Source: an uncultured Eubacterium sp. (GTDB lineage: Bacteria > Bacillota > Clostridia > Oscillospirales > Acutalibacteraceae). From it: DNA of 15,287 nt. The stretch lies in contig UQPH01000036.1 in assembly GCA_900542875.1 (NCBI GenBank), forward strand, positions 1-15,287. Direction: 5' to 3'. The notes beneath the pieces were generated by a model. It saw nothing but the letters and a program-made list of their open reading frames with translations. It made no database searches and was not told the DNA's origin. Both the position numbers and the translations under genes were made by a program. Below, in pieces: positions 1 through 8,325 of the stretch (the stretch's first letter is position 1; the number at the start of each line of letters is the position of its first letter).

Positions 1-84
1 GGCAAAACTCAGAAAGCTTAAACCAATTACTTCTTTATGAAGTGTGCCCCAATGCTCTGTGCTTGTTTTGTATTATTTATGTAT

Positions 85-600
85 TTATGAATCGTAAAAA
101 ATTTGACCTTTTTCGGTTTGGATTCTTTGTGCGGTGGGATACTCGAAACACGGATTGTTCTTTAATATATCGGCGAACAATCTTGCCTCGTATCTTGCCA
201 TATTCAAGTCGTGGAGAATATAGTTTCCGCAGTTTTGGGGATTAGCTCCCGGAACCTCTCCCTCGTAATTTGCACAAAATTCATACGCCCTCGTAAGCAA
301 CGGCAGAATTTCCTGCGGCGTCGGGTGACCCTTTACGATGAGATAGCAGCCTGTAAGACAGCCCATCGGTCCCCAATATATTATCCTGTCTTTCCACTCC
401 TCGTCATTGCGAAGAAAGGTTGCGATAATATGCTCTATCGTGTGCATTGCATTGGGGTGAACGGCAGGCTCGATATTGGGCTTTTTCATTCTTATGTCAA
501 AGGTTGTGGCATATTCGTCTCCCAAGGTATCGAGTCTCGATTCGTAAATTCCCGGAAGTATTTTGTTATGGTCTACCTGAAAACTGGGTATTAAATCCAT
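85..600 (-). CDS. luxS: S-ribosylhomocysteine lyase (LuxS)
   Basis: 171-aa LuxS. The enzyme cleaves S-ribosylhomocysteine to homocysteine and 4,5-dihydroxy-2,3-pentanedione, the precursor of autoinducer-2, within the cytoplasmic activated-methyl cycle. The metal-binding HxxEH motif is present as HTIEH (residues 53-57). The catalytic cysteine lies in GPMGCLTG (Cys81), and the third metal ligand is Cys124 in the NCGNY..HDL block. Length and motif order match the family, so the gene looks complete. The ATG at 598-600 is preceded by AAGGGAG about 8 nt upstream. Only 17 nt separate it from the ilvE stop, so the two are very likely co-transcribed from the ilvE promoter. No other methionine-cycle gene (such as mtnN/pfs) is in the window. 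The assignment is firm; whether the cell uses AI-2 as a signal cannot be read from the sequence. Confidence 0.97.
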   Translation of the reverse strand: MDLIPSFQVDHNKILPGIYESRLDTLGDEYATTFDIRMKKPNIEPAVHPNAMHTIEHIIATFLRNDEEWKDRIIYWGPMGCLTGCYLIVKGHPTPQEILPLLTRAYEFCANYEGEVPGANPQNCGNYILHDLNMARYEARLFADILKNNPCFEYPTAQRIQTEKGQIFYDS

Positions 601-617
601 ATTGTTGCTCCCTTAAA

Positions 618-1640
618 TCAGATTTCTACTATCCAGCCCTGAGGAGCTTCGATTTCGCCCATTTGGATGCCGGTGAGTGTGTCATAAAGTTTCTTTGTGT
701 AAGGACCCATTTCCTCCATACCCGACAGGAAACAAATCTCCTCGCCGTGGTCAACGATTTTGCCGACCGGAGAAATAACTGCGGCAGTACCGCAAAGACC
801 GCATTCCGCAAAGTCTTTAAGTTCTTCCTTATATACTTCTCTGTGCTCTACGGTCATACCGAGATAGTGCTCGGCAACATAGCAGAGAGAACGACGTGTA
901 ATTGACGGAAGAATCGAATTTGACTTAGGAGTAACGAGTTTGCCGTCCTTTGTGACAAAGATGAAGTTTGCTCCGCCTGTTTCCTCAACCTTTGTACGGG
1001 TCTGAGGGTCGAGATACATATTCTCGTCAAAGCCCTTTTCGTGTGCGTCAACGATATTGTAAAGTGACATGGCATAGTTAAGACCTGCTTTGATGTCGCC
1101 TGTGCCGTGAGGTGCCGCTCTGTCCACGTCGGATACTCTGATTGTGATAGGCTTTGCGCCGCCCTTGAAGTAAGGACCTACCGGAGTACAGAAAATTCTG
1201 AACTGAAATTCATTAGCCGGCTTTACACCGATGATTGAATCATAACCAAATACGAAAGGTCTGAGATAAAGAGTTGCACCGCTGCCGAACGGAGGAACAT
1301 AAGCCTCGTTAGCCTTTACAACTTTCTTTACTGCGTCGATGAATTGCTCCTCGGGAACTGCCGGAATTTTAAGTCTGCGGCATGAGTCTGCAAGACGCTT
1401 TGCGTTAAGGTCGGGGCGGAAGCATACCGTTCTGCCGTCCTTTGTTGTGTATGCTTTAAGACCCTCAAAAACAGTCTGTGCATACTGAAGCACGCAAGCA
1501 CATTCACTCATTGTGATGTTGGGGTCCGAGGTGAGTTCTCCTTTATCCCATTTGCCGTCCTTGTTCCACGATACATAGCGGTAATCGGTCGGCGTATAAG
1601 CAAAGCCGAGAGATGACCAGTCAATGTTTTTCTTTTCCAT
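618..1640 (-). CDS. ilvE: Branched-chain amino acid aminotransferase
   Basis: 340-aa fold-type IV PLP enzyme that transfers an amino group between glutamate and the branched 2-oxoacids, the last step of Leu/Ile/Val synthesis and the first of their degradation. The length and the blocks YAQTVFEGLKAY (53-64), RPDLNAKRL (75-83), LYLRPFVFG (124-132), GTGDIKAGLNYA (179-190, probable PLP lysine K184) and EETGGANFIF (219-228) fit the larger BCAT subfamily (BCAT1/2-like), which is longer than E. coli IlvE. The ATG at 1638-1640 has AGGAG about 8 nt upstream. It is the first gene of a two-gene operon with luxS. Transcription probably starts near 1674 from an extended -10 promoter. No leader peptide or T-box was recognised in the short leader. 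Confidence 0.96.
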   Translation of the reverse strand: MEKKNIDWSSLGFAYTPTDYRYVSWNKDGKWDKGELTSDPNITMSECACVLQYAQTVFEGLKAYTTKDGRTVCFRPDLNAKRLADSCRRLKIPAVPEEQFIDAVKKVVKANEAYVPPFGSGATLYLRPFVFGYDSIIGVKPANEFQFRIFCTPVGPYFKGGAKPITIRVSDVDRAAPHGTGDIKAGLNYAMSLYNIVDAHEKGFDENMYLDPQTRTKVEETGGANFIFVTKDGKLVTPKSNSILPSITRRSLCYVAEHYLGMTVEHREVYKEELKDFAECGLCGTAAVISPVGKIVDHGEEICFLSGMEEMGPYTKKLYDTLTGIQMGEIEAPQGWIVEI

Positions 1641-1680
1641 AATAACATCTCCTACTTTATTTTTAGTTTGTTATGAAAAT

Positions 1681-1708
1681 ATTATAGCACTTTGAAAAAT
1701 AATATCAA
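1681..1708 (-). promoter_or_regulatory. Promoter of ilvE-luxS
   Basis: Read on the minus strand, a TTGATA -35 box (1703-1708) is followed after 16 nt by TATAAT (1681-1686). TGC directly precedes the -10, making an extended -10. The expected transcript starts near 1674, leaving a leader of roughly 35 nt before the ilvE ATG. Confidence 0.8.
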
Positions 1709-1811
1709 TACCTTACATAGGCTAATTGCAGTGATTTTTCTTTGCTTGGCATATAGAAGCAAAAAAATTGTCTTTTTTTGAATAATATCGCATTATTTTT
1801 TTATTTTAATA

Positions 1812-1840
1812 TTGAATATTATTTGTTTTTGTGCAATAAT
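1812..1840 (+). promoter_or_regulatory. Candidate promoter of the gltX operon
   Basis: TTGAAT (1812-1817), a 17-nt spacer, then AATAAT (1835-1840) preceded by TGC (extended -10 pattern). The expected start is near 1847, giving a leader of about 35 nt. If correct, the upstream in-frame TTG at 1812 lies inside the -35 box and cannot be the gltX start. The surrounding DNA is very AT-rich, so chance matches are possible. Confidence 0.5.
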
Positions 1841-1880
1841 AATTAGATATTACAAACCTGATATTTGTTTAGGAGAAATT

Positions 1881-3542
1881 ATGACTGATTATAAAGAACT
1901 TGCAAATTTGCTTTTTCCGAATATTGATAAGACTCCCGATTATTACGAGGAACTTTATCCCCTGCGTAAACTTAAAGAGGGGGCAAGGGTTACTAGGTTT
2001 GCACCGAGTCCGACAGGCTATCTTCATTTCGGCAACCTTTACACCTGTATGGCTGCTTATGTTACCGCAAAGGCTACCGACGGAGTTTTCTATGTAAGAG
2101 TGGAGGACACCGACCAAAAGAGAAAGGTTGACGGTGCAGTCAGCGCAATGCTGAAAGGACTTTCGGTTTACGGCATAGTGGCTGATGAGGGCGTAATCGG
2201 CGAGAACGAGGAAAAGGGAAATTACGCACCCTATTACCAAAGCGCCAGAAAGGATATCTATCAGGCGTATGCAAAGTCGCTCGTTATGCAGGGACTTGCT
2301 TATCCGTGCTTTTGCTCGGCAGAGGAACTTGATGAAATCCGTGCGAGTCAGGAAAACGAGGATATAAAAGGTTATTACGGCAAGTATGCAAAGTGCCGCA
2401 ATCTTTCGCTTGATGAAATTAAGAAGAAAATCGAGTCCGGCGCAGAATGGACGCTTCGCTTAAAGTCACCGGGTGACGCCGAGAAAAAGTGTTATTTTGA
2501 CGATATGATTAAGGGTAAGATTGAGATGCCCGAGAATATTCAGGATATTGTGTTGCTTAAAAGTGACGGAATACCTACCTACCACTTTGCTCACGCAATA
2601 GATGATCATCTTATGAGAACGACTCATGTTGTAAGAGGCGACGAGTGGATTGCTTCCGTTCCGGTTCATCTTCAGCTGTTTAAGGTTCTCGGCTTTAAGC
2701 CGGTTAAGTACGCTCATGTCGCACCTATTATGAAAGAAGAAAACGGAGGCAAGCGTAAACTTTCAAAGCGTAAAGACCCCGAGGCGGCTGTGAGTTATTA
2801 TGCCGAGGCAGGCTATCCCGCAGAGTCTGTTAACGAATATCTTATGACGATTCTCAATTCCAATTTTGAGGATTGGAGGAGAGCAAATAAGGATGCCGAC
2901 ATTCTCTCGTTCCCGTTTAATTTTAAGAAAATGAGCGCATCGGGCGCATTGTTTGATTACGCAAAACTCACCGATGTTTCAAAAAATGTAATAAGCAAAA
3001 TGAGTGCCGACAAGGTGTTCGATTTAACATACAAATGGGCAGAGGAATATCAGCCGCAACTTTATGAACTTTTCTCGAAGGATAAGGAAAAAGCAACGGC
3101 TATACTTAATATCGACAGAGAAAACAAAAAGCCTCGTAAGGATATAGCAAAGTGGAGCGAAGTGCTTGACTATATCGGCTATATGTATGACGAAACTTTT
3201 ACACCGTGTTATGAACTAAGCGGCAATGCAAATCCAAAACTTGCGGTAAATGTTATCGAGGAATATCTTAAAGTGTTTGATATAAACGATGACAAGGACG
3301 CATGGTTTAATCGAATGAAAGAGATTTGCCCATTGGTCGGCTGCACGCCTAATGTTAAGGAATATAAGGCAGAGCCCGAAAAATATGCAGGTCATGTGGG
3401 TGATGTTTCCACCGTTATCCGTGTCGCTCTTACAGGCAGGACGAATACTCCCGACTTGTTCTCGATTACGAAACTGCTCGGAGAAGAGACCGTAAGAAAA
3501 AGATTAAACTCTGCACTTAAATATTATAAGGAGGAAGCGTAA
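1881..3542 (+). CDS. gltX: Glutamyl-tRNA synthetase
   Basis: 553-aa class Ic aminoacyl-tRNA synthetase that charges tRNA(Glu). The signature APSPTGYLHFGN (41-52) carries the HIGH-box variant HFGN, and KRKLSKRKD (291-299) holds the KMSKS-type loop KLSKR (293-297). A YVRVEDTDQ block (71-79) and HVVRGDEW (249-256) also fit GluRS. An N-terminal extension of about 35 residues precedes the catalytic domain, and the protein is longer than the roughly 480 aa of E. coli or Bacillus GluRS. The ATG at 1881 was chosen because AGGAGA lies 5-6 nt upstream; a farther TTG would overlap the predicted promoter. The stop overlaps the glnS ATG by one base (TAATG), implying translational coupling. Because GlnRS follows, a discriminating GluRS is expected; this is an inference. 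Confidence 0.95.
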   Translation: MTDYKELANLLFPNIDKTPDYYEELYPLRKLKEGARVTRFAPSPTGYLHFGNLYTCMAAYVTAKATDGVFYVRVEDTDQKRKVDGAVSAMLKGLSVYGIVADEGVIGENEEKGNYAPYYQSARKDIYQAYAKSLVMQGLAYPCFCSAEELDEIRASQENEDIKGYYGKYAKCRNLSLDEIKKKIESGAEWTLRLKSPGDAEKKCYFDDMIKGKIEMPENIQDIVLLKSDGIPTYHFAHAIDDHLMRTTHVVRGDEWIASVPVHLQLFKVLGFKPVKYAHVAPIMKEENGGKRKLSKRKDPEAAVSYYAEAGYPAESVNEYLMTILNSNFEDWRRANKDADILSFPFNFKKMSASGALFDYAKLTDVSKNVISKMSADKVFDLTYKWAEEYQPQLYELFSKDKEKATAILNIDRENKKPRKDIAKWSEVLDYIGYMYDETFTPCYELSGNANPKLAVNVIEEYLKVFDINDDKDAWFNRMKEICPLVGCTPNVKEYKAEPEKYAGHVGDVSTVIRVALTGRTNTPDLFSITKLLGEETVRKRLNSALKYYKEEA

Positions 3543-5224
3543 TGGCTAAAGACGAGATTAAAGAAGAAAATACCGCACCGTCAAATTTCATTGAGGATTT
3601 CATCGATGAGGATTTGAAAGAGGGCGTTTATAACCGTGTCCAGACCCGTTTTCCGCCCGAGCCAAACGGCTATCTCCATATCGGACACGCAAAGGCAATT
3701 TGCATTAATTTCGGCGTTAAGGAAAAATACAACGGCGTATGTAATCTTCGTATGGACGATACGAACCCAACGAAAGAGGACACCGAATATGTTGACGCAA
3801 TCAAAGAGGATATTGAGTGGCTCGGCTTTAAGTGGGACAATATTTATTTTGCTTCCGATTATTTCGACTTCCTTTACGAATGTGCGATTAAACTTATCAA
3901 AAAAGGCAAGGCGTATGTTGATGATCTTAACTCGGACGAAATCAGAGAGTACAGAGGTACTTTGACAGAACCGGGAAAGAACAGCCCTTACCGTGACAGA
4001 AGCGTTGAGGAAAACCTTGATTTGTTTGCCCGTATGACAAAGGGCGAGTTTAAGACAGGCGAAAAGGTGCTTCGTGCAAAAATAGATATGGCGTCTCCTA
4101 ACCTTAATATGCGTGACCCGATTATTTACCGTATACTTTTTGCTCATCATCACAGAACGGGCGATAAGTGGTGCGTATATCCTATGTACGATTTTGCTCA
4201 TCCTCTTTCGGATGCGTGCGAAAAGGTAACACATTCGCTCTGTTCACTTGAGTTTGAAAATCACAGACCGCTTTACGATTGGGTTTGTAACGAGTGTATC
4301 GACGGCGAAAAACCGAGACAGATTGAGTTTGCAAGAATGAATCTGAACTACACTCTTACATCAAAGCGTAAGTGCCTGAAACTTGTTCAGGACGGCATAG
4401 TAGACGGTTGGAACGACCCTCGTATGGCTACCATCAGCGGTATGAGAAGAAGAGGTTATCCGGCAGAGGCTATTCGTGATTTTTGTGAAAGAATCGGCGT
4501 TTCAAAGGCATACAGCGTAATTGATTTTGCCATGCTTGAAAGTTGCGTTCGTGATAATCTTAATAAGAATGCAAAGAGAGCAATGGCTGTTATTGACCCG
4601 ATTAAACTTATTATCGACAATTATCCCGAGAATAAGGTTGAGGAACTTGAGGTTGCTTATCACCCCGATCATGACGAATTCGGCAGCCGTACCATTCCGT
4701 TCGGCAGGGAACTCTGGATTGAGCGTGATGACTTTATGGCAGAGCCTATCAGCAAGTATCGCAGACTCTTTGTGGGCAACGAGGTAAGACTGTATAAGGC
4801 TTATTGCGTAACATGCACAGGCTACGATACGGATGAAAACGGCGAGGTTATTGCCGTTCACGCAACTTATGACCCTGAGACGTTCGGCGGAGATACTCCC
4901 GACGGCAGAAAGGTAAGAGGTACCATTCACTGGGTTTATGCAGGAGATAATAACGAGGCTGAGGTAAGACTTTACGACAGACTCTTTAATGTTGAAAATC
5001 CGAGCGATGAGGAGGGCGTGGGCTCCTTTGAGGATAACCTTAATCCCGATTCATTAAAGGTTAAGAAAGCGTATGTAGAGCGTGCACTTTCCGACACACA
5101 GCCGGGTGAAAGATATCAATTTATGCGTATCGGCTATTTCTGCACCGATTCTGACAGCAAGCCGGGCAAACTTGTGTTTAACAGAACTGTTCAGTTAAGA
5201 GACAGCTTTAATAAGAAAAAATAA
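3542..5224 (+). CDS. glnS: Glutaminyl-tRNA synthetase
   Basis: 560-aa class Ic synthetase that attaches glutamine directly to tRNA(Gln). RFPPEPNGYLHIGHAKAI (36-53) has the canonical HIGH box (46-49) with the PPEPNG signature that separates GlnRS from GluRS. The KMSKS loop appears as LTSKRK (272-277), with Thr where Met is usual. LRMDDTNPTKE (70-80), a PMYDFAHPLSDA block and the long C-terminal anticodon-binding beta-barrel region complete the family pattern. A strong AAGGAGG lies about 7 nt before the ATG, inside the end of gltX. GlnRS is uncommon in Firmicutes, most of which make Gln-tRNA by GatCAB transamidation, although some clostridia carry it. Its position after gltX suggests the two enzymes are produced together. 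Confidence 0.96.
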   Translation: MAKDEIKEENTAPSNFIEDFIDEDLKEGVYNRVQTRFPPEPNGYLHIGHAKAICINFGVKEKYNGVCNLRMDDTNPTKEDTEYVDAIKEDIEWLGFKWDNIYFASDYFDFLYECAIKLIKKGKAYVDDLNSDEIREYRGTLTEPGKNSPYRDRSVEENLDLFARMTKGEFKTGEKVLRAKIDMASPNLNMRDPIIYRILFAHHHRTGDKWCVYPMYDFAHPLSDACEKVTHSLCSLEFENHRPLYDWVCNECIDGEKPRQIEFARMNLNYTLTSKRKCLKLVQDGIVDGWNDPRMATISGMRRRGYPAEAIRDFCERIGVSKAYSVIDFAMLESCVRDNLNKNAKRAMAVIDPIKLIIDNYPENKVEELEVAYHPDHDEFGSRTIPFGRELWIERDDFMAEPISKYRRLFVGNEVRLYKAYCVTCTGYDTDENGEVIAVHATYDPETFGGDTPDGRKVRGTIHWVYAGDNNEAEVRLYDRLFNVENPSDEEGVGSFEDNLNPDSLKVKKAYVERALSDTQPGERYQFMRIGYFCTDSDSKPGKLVFNRTVQLRDSFNKKK

Positions 5225-5238
5225 AAGAGGCGAATTTT

Positions 5239-7074
5239 GTGGCAATTACAGAAAGAAAAGATATAAAGAACGTTGCTATTATTGCTCACGTTGACCACGG
5301 AAAGACAACTTTGGTTGATGAGATGCTTCATCAAAGCGGTATCTTCCGTGACAATGAGGTGGTAGAGGAAAGAGTCATGGACTCTAATGATTTGGAAAGA
5401 GAAAGAGGAATCACCATTCTCTCAAAGAATACCTCTATACATTATAAGGATACAAAAATAAATATAGTAGATACTCCGGGACACGCCGACTTCGGCGGCG
5501 AGGTTGAGCGTATTCTCACCATGGTTGACGGCGTACTGCTTCTTGTTGATGCGTTTGAGGGATGTATGCCGCAGACCCGATTTGTACTTAAAAAGGCTCT
5601 CGGCTTACATAAGACTCCTCTCGTTGTTGTAAATAAGATTGACCGTGACGGAGCAAGACCCGAGGAAGTAATCGACGAGGTGCTCGACCTGTTTATCGAG
5701 CTCGGCGCAGATGACGACCAGATTGATTTTCCGGTTATTTACGCTTCTGCAAGAGACGGTTATTCATCTCTTGACCCCAATGTCAGAGAGGGCGATATGC
5801 GCCCGCTTCTCGACGCTATTCTCGAGTACATTCCGTCTCCTAAGGGGGACCTTGAAGGACCGGCTCAGATTCTGTTTTCTTCACTCGAATATGACGAATA
5901 TGTCGGAAGAATAGGTGTCGGCAGAGTAGAAAGGGGCGAGATTAAAGCTAATACTCCTTATGTTCTTTGCCGCCAGGACGGAACTACGGAAAATGTTAAG
6001 TTCTCAAAGATTTATCAGTTTGAGGGACTTAAAAGAGTAGAAACCCCGATTGCAAAATTCGGCGATTTGGTATCCGTTGCGGGTATCGCAGACCTTAATA
6101 TCGGAGAGACGGCTTGCGACCCGGATTGTATCGAGCCGCTTCCGTTCGTTAAAATTGACGAACCTACCATCAGTATGAATTTTATGGTAAATGATTCTCC
6201 GTTTGCAGGCAGAGAGGGCAAGTATGTCACCTCCCGTAATCTCCGTGAAAGACTGTTCAAAGAGGTTGAAACCAATGTTTCCATGAGAGTTGAGGAGACC
6301 GACTCTATGGATACCTTTAAGGTCAGCGGCAGAGGCGAACTTCATCTGTCTATTTTGATTGAGACGATGCGTAGGGAAAATTATGAATTTCAGGTTTCAC
6401 GTCCGCAGGTTATTGTAAAGCACGACGCAGACGGCAGAACTCTTGAACCTATCGAAACGGCTATTATTGAAGTTCCCGAGGAATATGTAGGCGCCGTTAT
6501 GACAAAACTTTGCTCCCGCAAGGGCGAAATGGTTAATATGGATACACGTTCGACCGGTATGACTCATATGGAGATTAAGATTCCGTCAAGAGGTCTTATC
6601 GGTTACAGAAGCGAATTCCTTACCGATACAAACGGTAACGGTATTATGAATCAAGTTTTCTCAGGATATGAGGAATGGAAAGGTGATATTGAAACCAGAA
6701 GCCGTGGCTCAATCGTCGTTCATGAAACCGGAACAACCACAGGTTACGGTCTTTGGAACACTCAGGACAGAGGTAAACTTTTCGTCGGTCCGGGCGTTGA
6801 AGTTTACGAGGGTATGATAGTAGGCGAGTGCGCTAAGGATGAGGATATTGTATGTAATGTCTGCAAGAAAAAGCATGTTACAAATACTCGTGCAAGCGGC
6901 TCAGACGAAGCGCTTAAACTCGTTCCGCCGACCACTCTTTCACTTGAACAGAGTATGGAATTTCTTGCGGATGACGAACTTTTGGAGGTAACTCCTAAAT
7001 CCATTCGCTTGCGTAAAACAATTCTCAGCAAAGAACTTCGCCTTAAAGCGGAATCCAGAGCGAGAAAAGGTTAA
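5239..7074 (+). CDS. typA: Ribosome-associated translational GTPase TypA/BipA
   Basis: 611-aa translation-factor-family GTPase that binds the ribosome and supports assembly and translation under stress or cold. The GTPase motifs are in order: AHVDHGKT (17-24, P-loop), RGIT (56-59, switch I), DTPGH (78-82) and NKID (132-135). These are followed by a beta-barrel domain II, an EF-G-like domain with the VSGRGELHLSILIE block, and the BipA-specific C-terminal region including GLIGYRSEFLTDT and a lysine-rich tail. Length matches the family. It starts with GTG, preceded by AGAGG about 8 nt upstream. Third gene of the operon, 14 nt after glnS and 2 nt before hemW. Confidence 0.97.
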   Translation: MAITERKDIKNVAIIAHVDHGKTTLVDEMLHQSGIFRDNEVVEERVMDSNDLERERGITILSKNTSIHYKDTKINIVDTPGHADFGGEVERILTMVDGVLLLVDAFEGCMPQTRFVLKKALGLHKTPLVVVNKIDRDGARPEEVIDEVLDLFIELGADDDQIDFPVIYASARDGYSSLDPNVREGDMRPLLDAILEYIPSPKGDLEGPAQILFSSLEYDEYVGRIGVGRVERGEIKANTPYVLCRQDGTTENVKFSKIYQFEGLKRVETPIAKFGDLVSVAGIADLNIGETACDPDCIEPLPFVKIDEPTISMNFMVNDSPFAGREGKYVTSRNLRERLFKEVETNVSMRVEETDSMDTFKVSGRGELHLSILIETMRRENYEFQVSRPQVIVKHDADGRTLEPIETAIIEVPEEYVGAVMTKLCSRKGEMVNMDTRSTGMTHMEIKIPSRGLIGYRSEFLTDTNGNGIMNQVFSGYEEWKGDIETRSRGSIVVHETGTTTGYGLWNTQDRGKLFVGPGVEVYEGMIVGECAKDEDIVCNVCKKKHVTNTRASGSDEALKLVPPTTLSLEQSMEFLADDELLEVTPKSIRLRKTILSKELRLKAESRARKG

Positions 7075-7076
7075 TT

Positions 7077-8114
7077 ATGACCAAAGAAAGAGCAGGGCTC
7101 TATATACATATCCCGTTTTGCAAAAATAAATGTCCGTACTGTGATTTTTACAGCGTAAAATACTGCTATAATGCGGGCAGAGAATACAGCGACAGATTGG
7201 TCAAAATGATTAAACAGTATCAAGGTTCTTTTGATACTGTTTATTTTGGCGGCGGTACTCCGAGCATACTGGATACCGACAGTTTTGCAAAAATCCTAAA
7301 TGCTTGCAGAAAGCAGTTTGATATAGATGACGAATCGGAAATTACCGTTGAATGCAATCCGTCAGCCGATTTGAACGAAAAAATGCAGGCGTATGCCGCC
7401 CTCGGTGTGAACAGGGTGAGCATTGGTATGCAGAGTGCTGTCGACAGAGAACGCTTTGCTCTGGGCAGAGCGGCGGGCAGAAAAGAGGTCGAGCGCACAA
7501 TTTCATATGCACGAAATGCAGGGATAAATAATATCAGCCTTGATTTAATGCTCGGCACGCCTAAGCAAACGACAGACTCACTTGACGAGAGTTTCAGATT
7601 TATTTTGGAGCAGGGGGTCGAGCACCTTTCCGCTTATATGTTGAAACTTGAGCCGGGCACAAAATTTTATGAAATGCGAAACAAACTTGTCCTTCCCGAC
7701 GAAGACGAGACGGCAGAAATGTATCTTAAAACTGTAGAAGCGATGAATCAAAACGGCTTAAAACAGTATGAGATAAGTAACTTTGCAAAGTCGGGATTCG
7801 AGAGCAGACATAATACAAAATATTGGACGCTGACCCCGTATCTCGGACTGGGAAAGTCGGCTCACAGTTTTTGGCATGGCGAAAGGTTTTACTGTGACAG
7901 CGAGTGGAATATAATTTCCGACGGCGCAGGCGGAGACGACGAAGAAAAAATAATGCTCGGCCTCAGGCTTACTCGCGGAGTTGAAAAGTCGCTGATAAAA
8001 AAGAATTTTTCATATTACATAAAATCGGGATTAATGCGTGATTTGGGTGACAGAGTCGCTTTGACGCCTAACGGAATGCTCGTTTCAAACACAATAATTT
8101 CATCTTTGATTTGA
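7077..8114 (+). CDS. hemW: HemW-type radical SAM protein (heme chaperone / HemN-like)
   Basis: 345-aa radical SAM protein. YIHIPFCKNKCPYCDF (9-24) gives the CX3CX2C iron-sulfur cluster motif (Cys15, Cys19, Cys22) followed by D-F. The phenylalanine at the position where true HemN has cysteine favours HemW, a putative heme-trafficking protein, over coproporphyrinogen dehydrogenase. GGGTPS (58-63) is the SAM-binding glycine-rich motif. NRVSIGMQS and the AYMLKLEPGT and YEISNFA blocks are typical of the HemN/HemW family. The C-terminal region looks somewhat short compared with HemW proteins of about 375-390 aa. It lies immediately after typA, with the ATG 2 nt past its stop, and is the last operon gene. 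The TGA stop lies inside a TTGACA box of a likely gap promoter. No other heme genes are nearby. Confidence 0.88.
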   Translation: MTKERAGLYIHIPFCKNKCPYCDFYSVKYCYNAGREYSDRLVKMIKQYQGSFDTVYFGGGTPSILDTDSFAKILNACRKQFDIDDESEITVECNPSADLNEKMQAYAALGVNRVSIGMQSAVDRERFALGRAAGRKEVERTISYARNAGINNISLDLMLGTPKQTTDSLDESFRFILEQGVEHLSAYMLKLEPGTKFYEMRNKLVLPDEDETAEMYLKTVEAMNQNGLKQYEISNFAKSGFESRHNTKYWTLTPYLGLGKSAHSFWHGERFYCDSEWNIISDGAGGDDEEKIMLGLRLTRGVEKSLIKKNFSYYIKSGLMRDLGDRVALTPNGMLVSNTIISSLI

Positions 8115-8139
8115 CAATATTGACAAAAATGAGTATAAG
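8111..8139 (+). promoter_or_regulatory. Candidate distal promoter of gap
   Basis: TTGACA (8111-8116, containing the hemW stop codon), a 17-nt spacer, then TATAAG (8134-8139). Initiation near 8146 would give a leader of about 180 nt. A second TTGACA at 8120-8125 has no well-spaced -10. Confidence 0.5.
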
Positions 8140-8235
8140 TTTTTGGATAAATTGAATAGTGATTGATAAAACTGTCACAATTTCAACATAACTATACATT
8201 CTTTTTGTATAATCTGTAAAATTTGTATTTTTTTC

Positions 8236-8264
8236 TTGATTATTTGAGATGAAAAGTATAAAAT
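8236..8264 (+). promoter_or_regulatory. Candidate proximal promoter of gap
   Basis: TTGATT (8236-8241), a 17-nt spacer, then TAAAAT (8259-8264), giving a short leader of about 55 nt. A perfect TATAAT hexamer also lies at 8208-8213 but lacks a convincing -35 at the right distance. The DNA here is strongly AT-rich, so one or more of these candidates may be chance. Confidence 0.33.
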
Positions 8265-8325
8265 AATAGTGCAAAAATAAAAAGCAATATGCAATTTATT
8301 AAATTATTTTCGGAGGTAATTTCCA

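Noticed and set aside
29..43. Small hairpin downstream of luxS as a terminator
   Set aside because: Only a 5-bp stem and no U-run in the luxS direction; too weak to call.
1741..1797. Hairpins (1741-1763 and 1781-1797) between ilvE and gltX
   Set aside because: The stems are short and mostly A-T in very AT-rich DNA. The flanking genes diverge, so no terminator is expected here.
1812..1880. Upstream in-frame TTG giving gltX 23 extra residues
   Set aside because: The TTG falls in a likely -35 box, has no ribosome site, and the added residues are unlike GluRS. The ATG at 1881 has AGGAGA just upstream.
3581..4234. Minus-strand open frame of 217 codons inside glnS
   Set aside because: It is fully contained in a well-supported GlnRS gene and has no recognisable domain or ribosome site.
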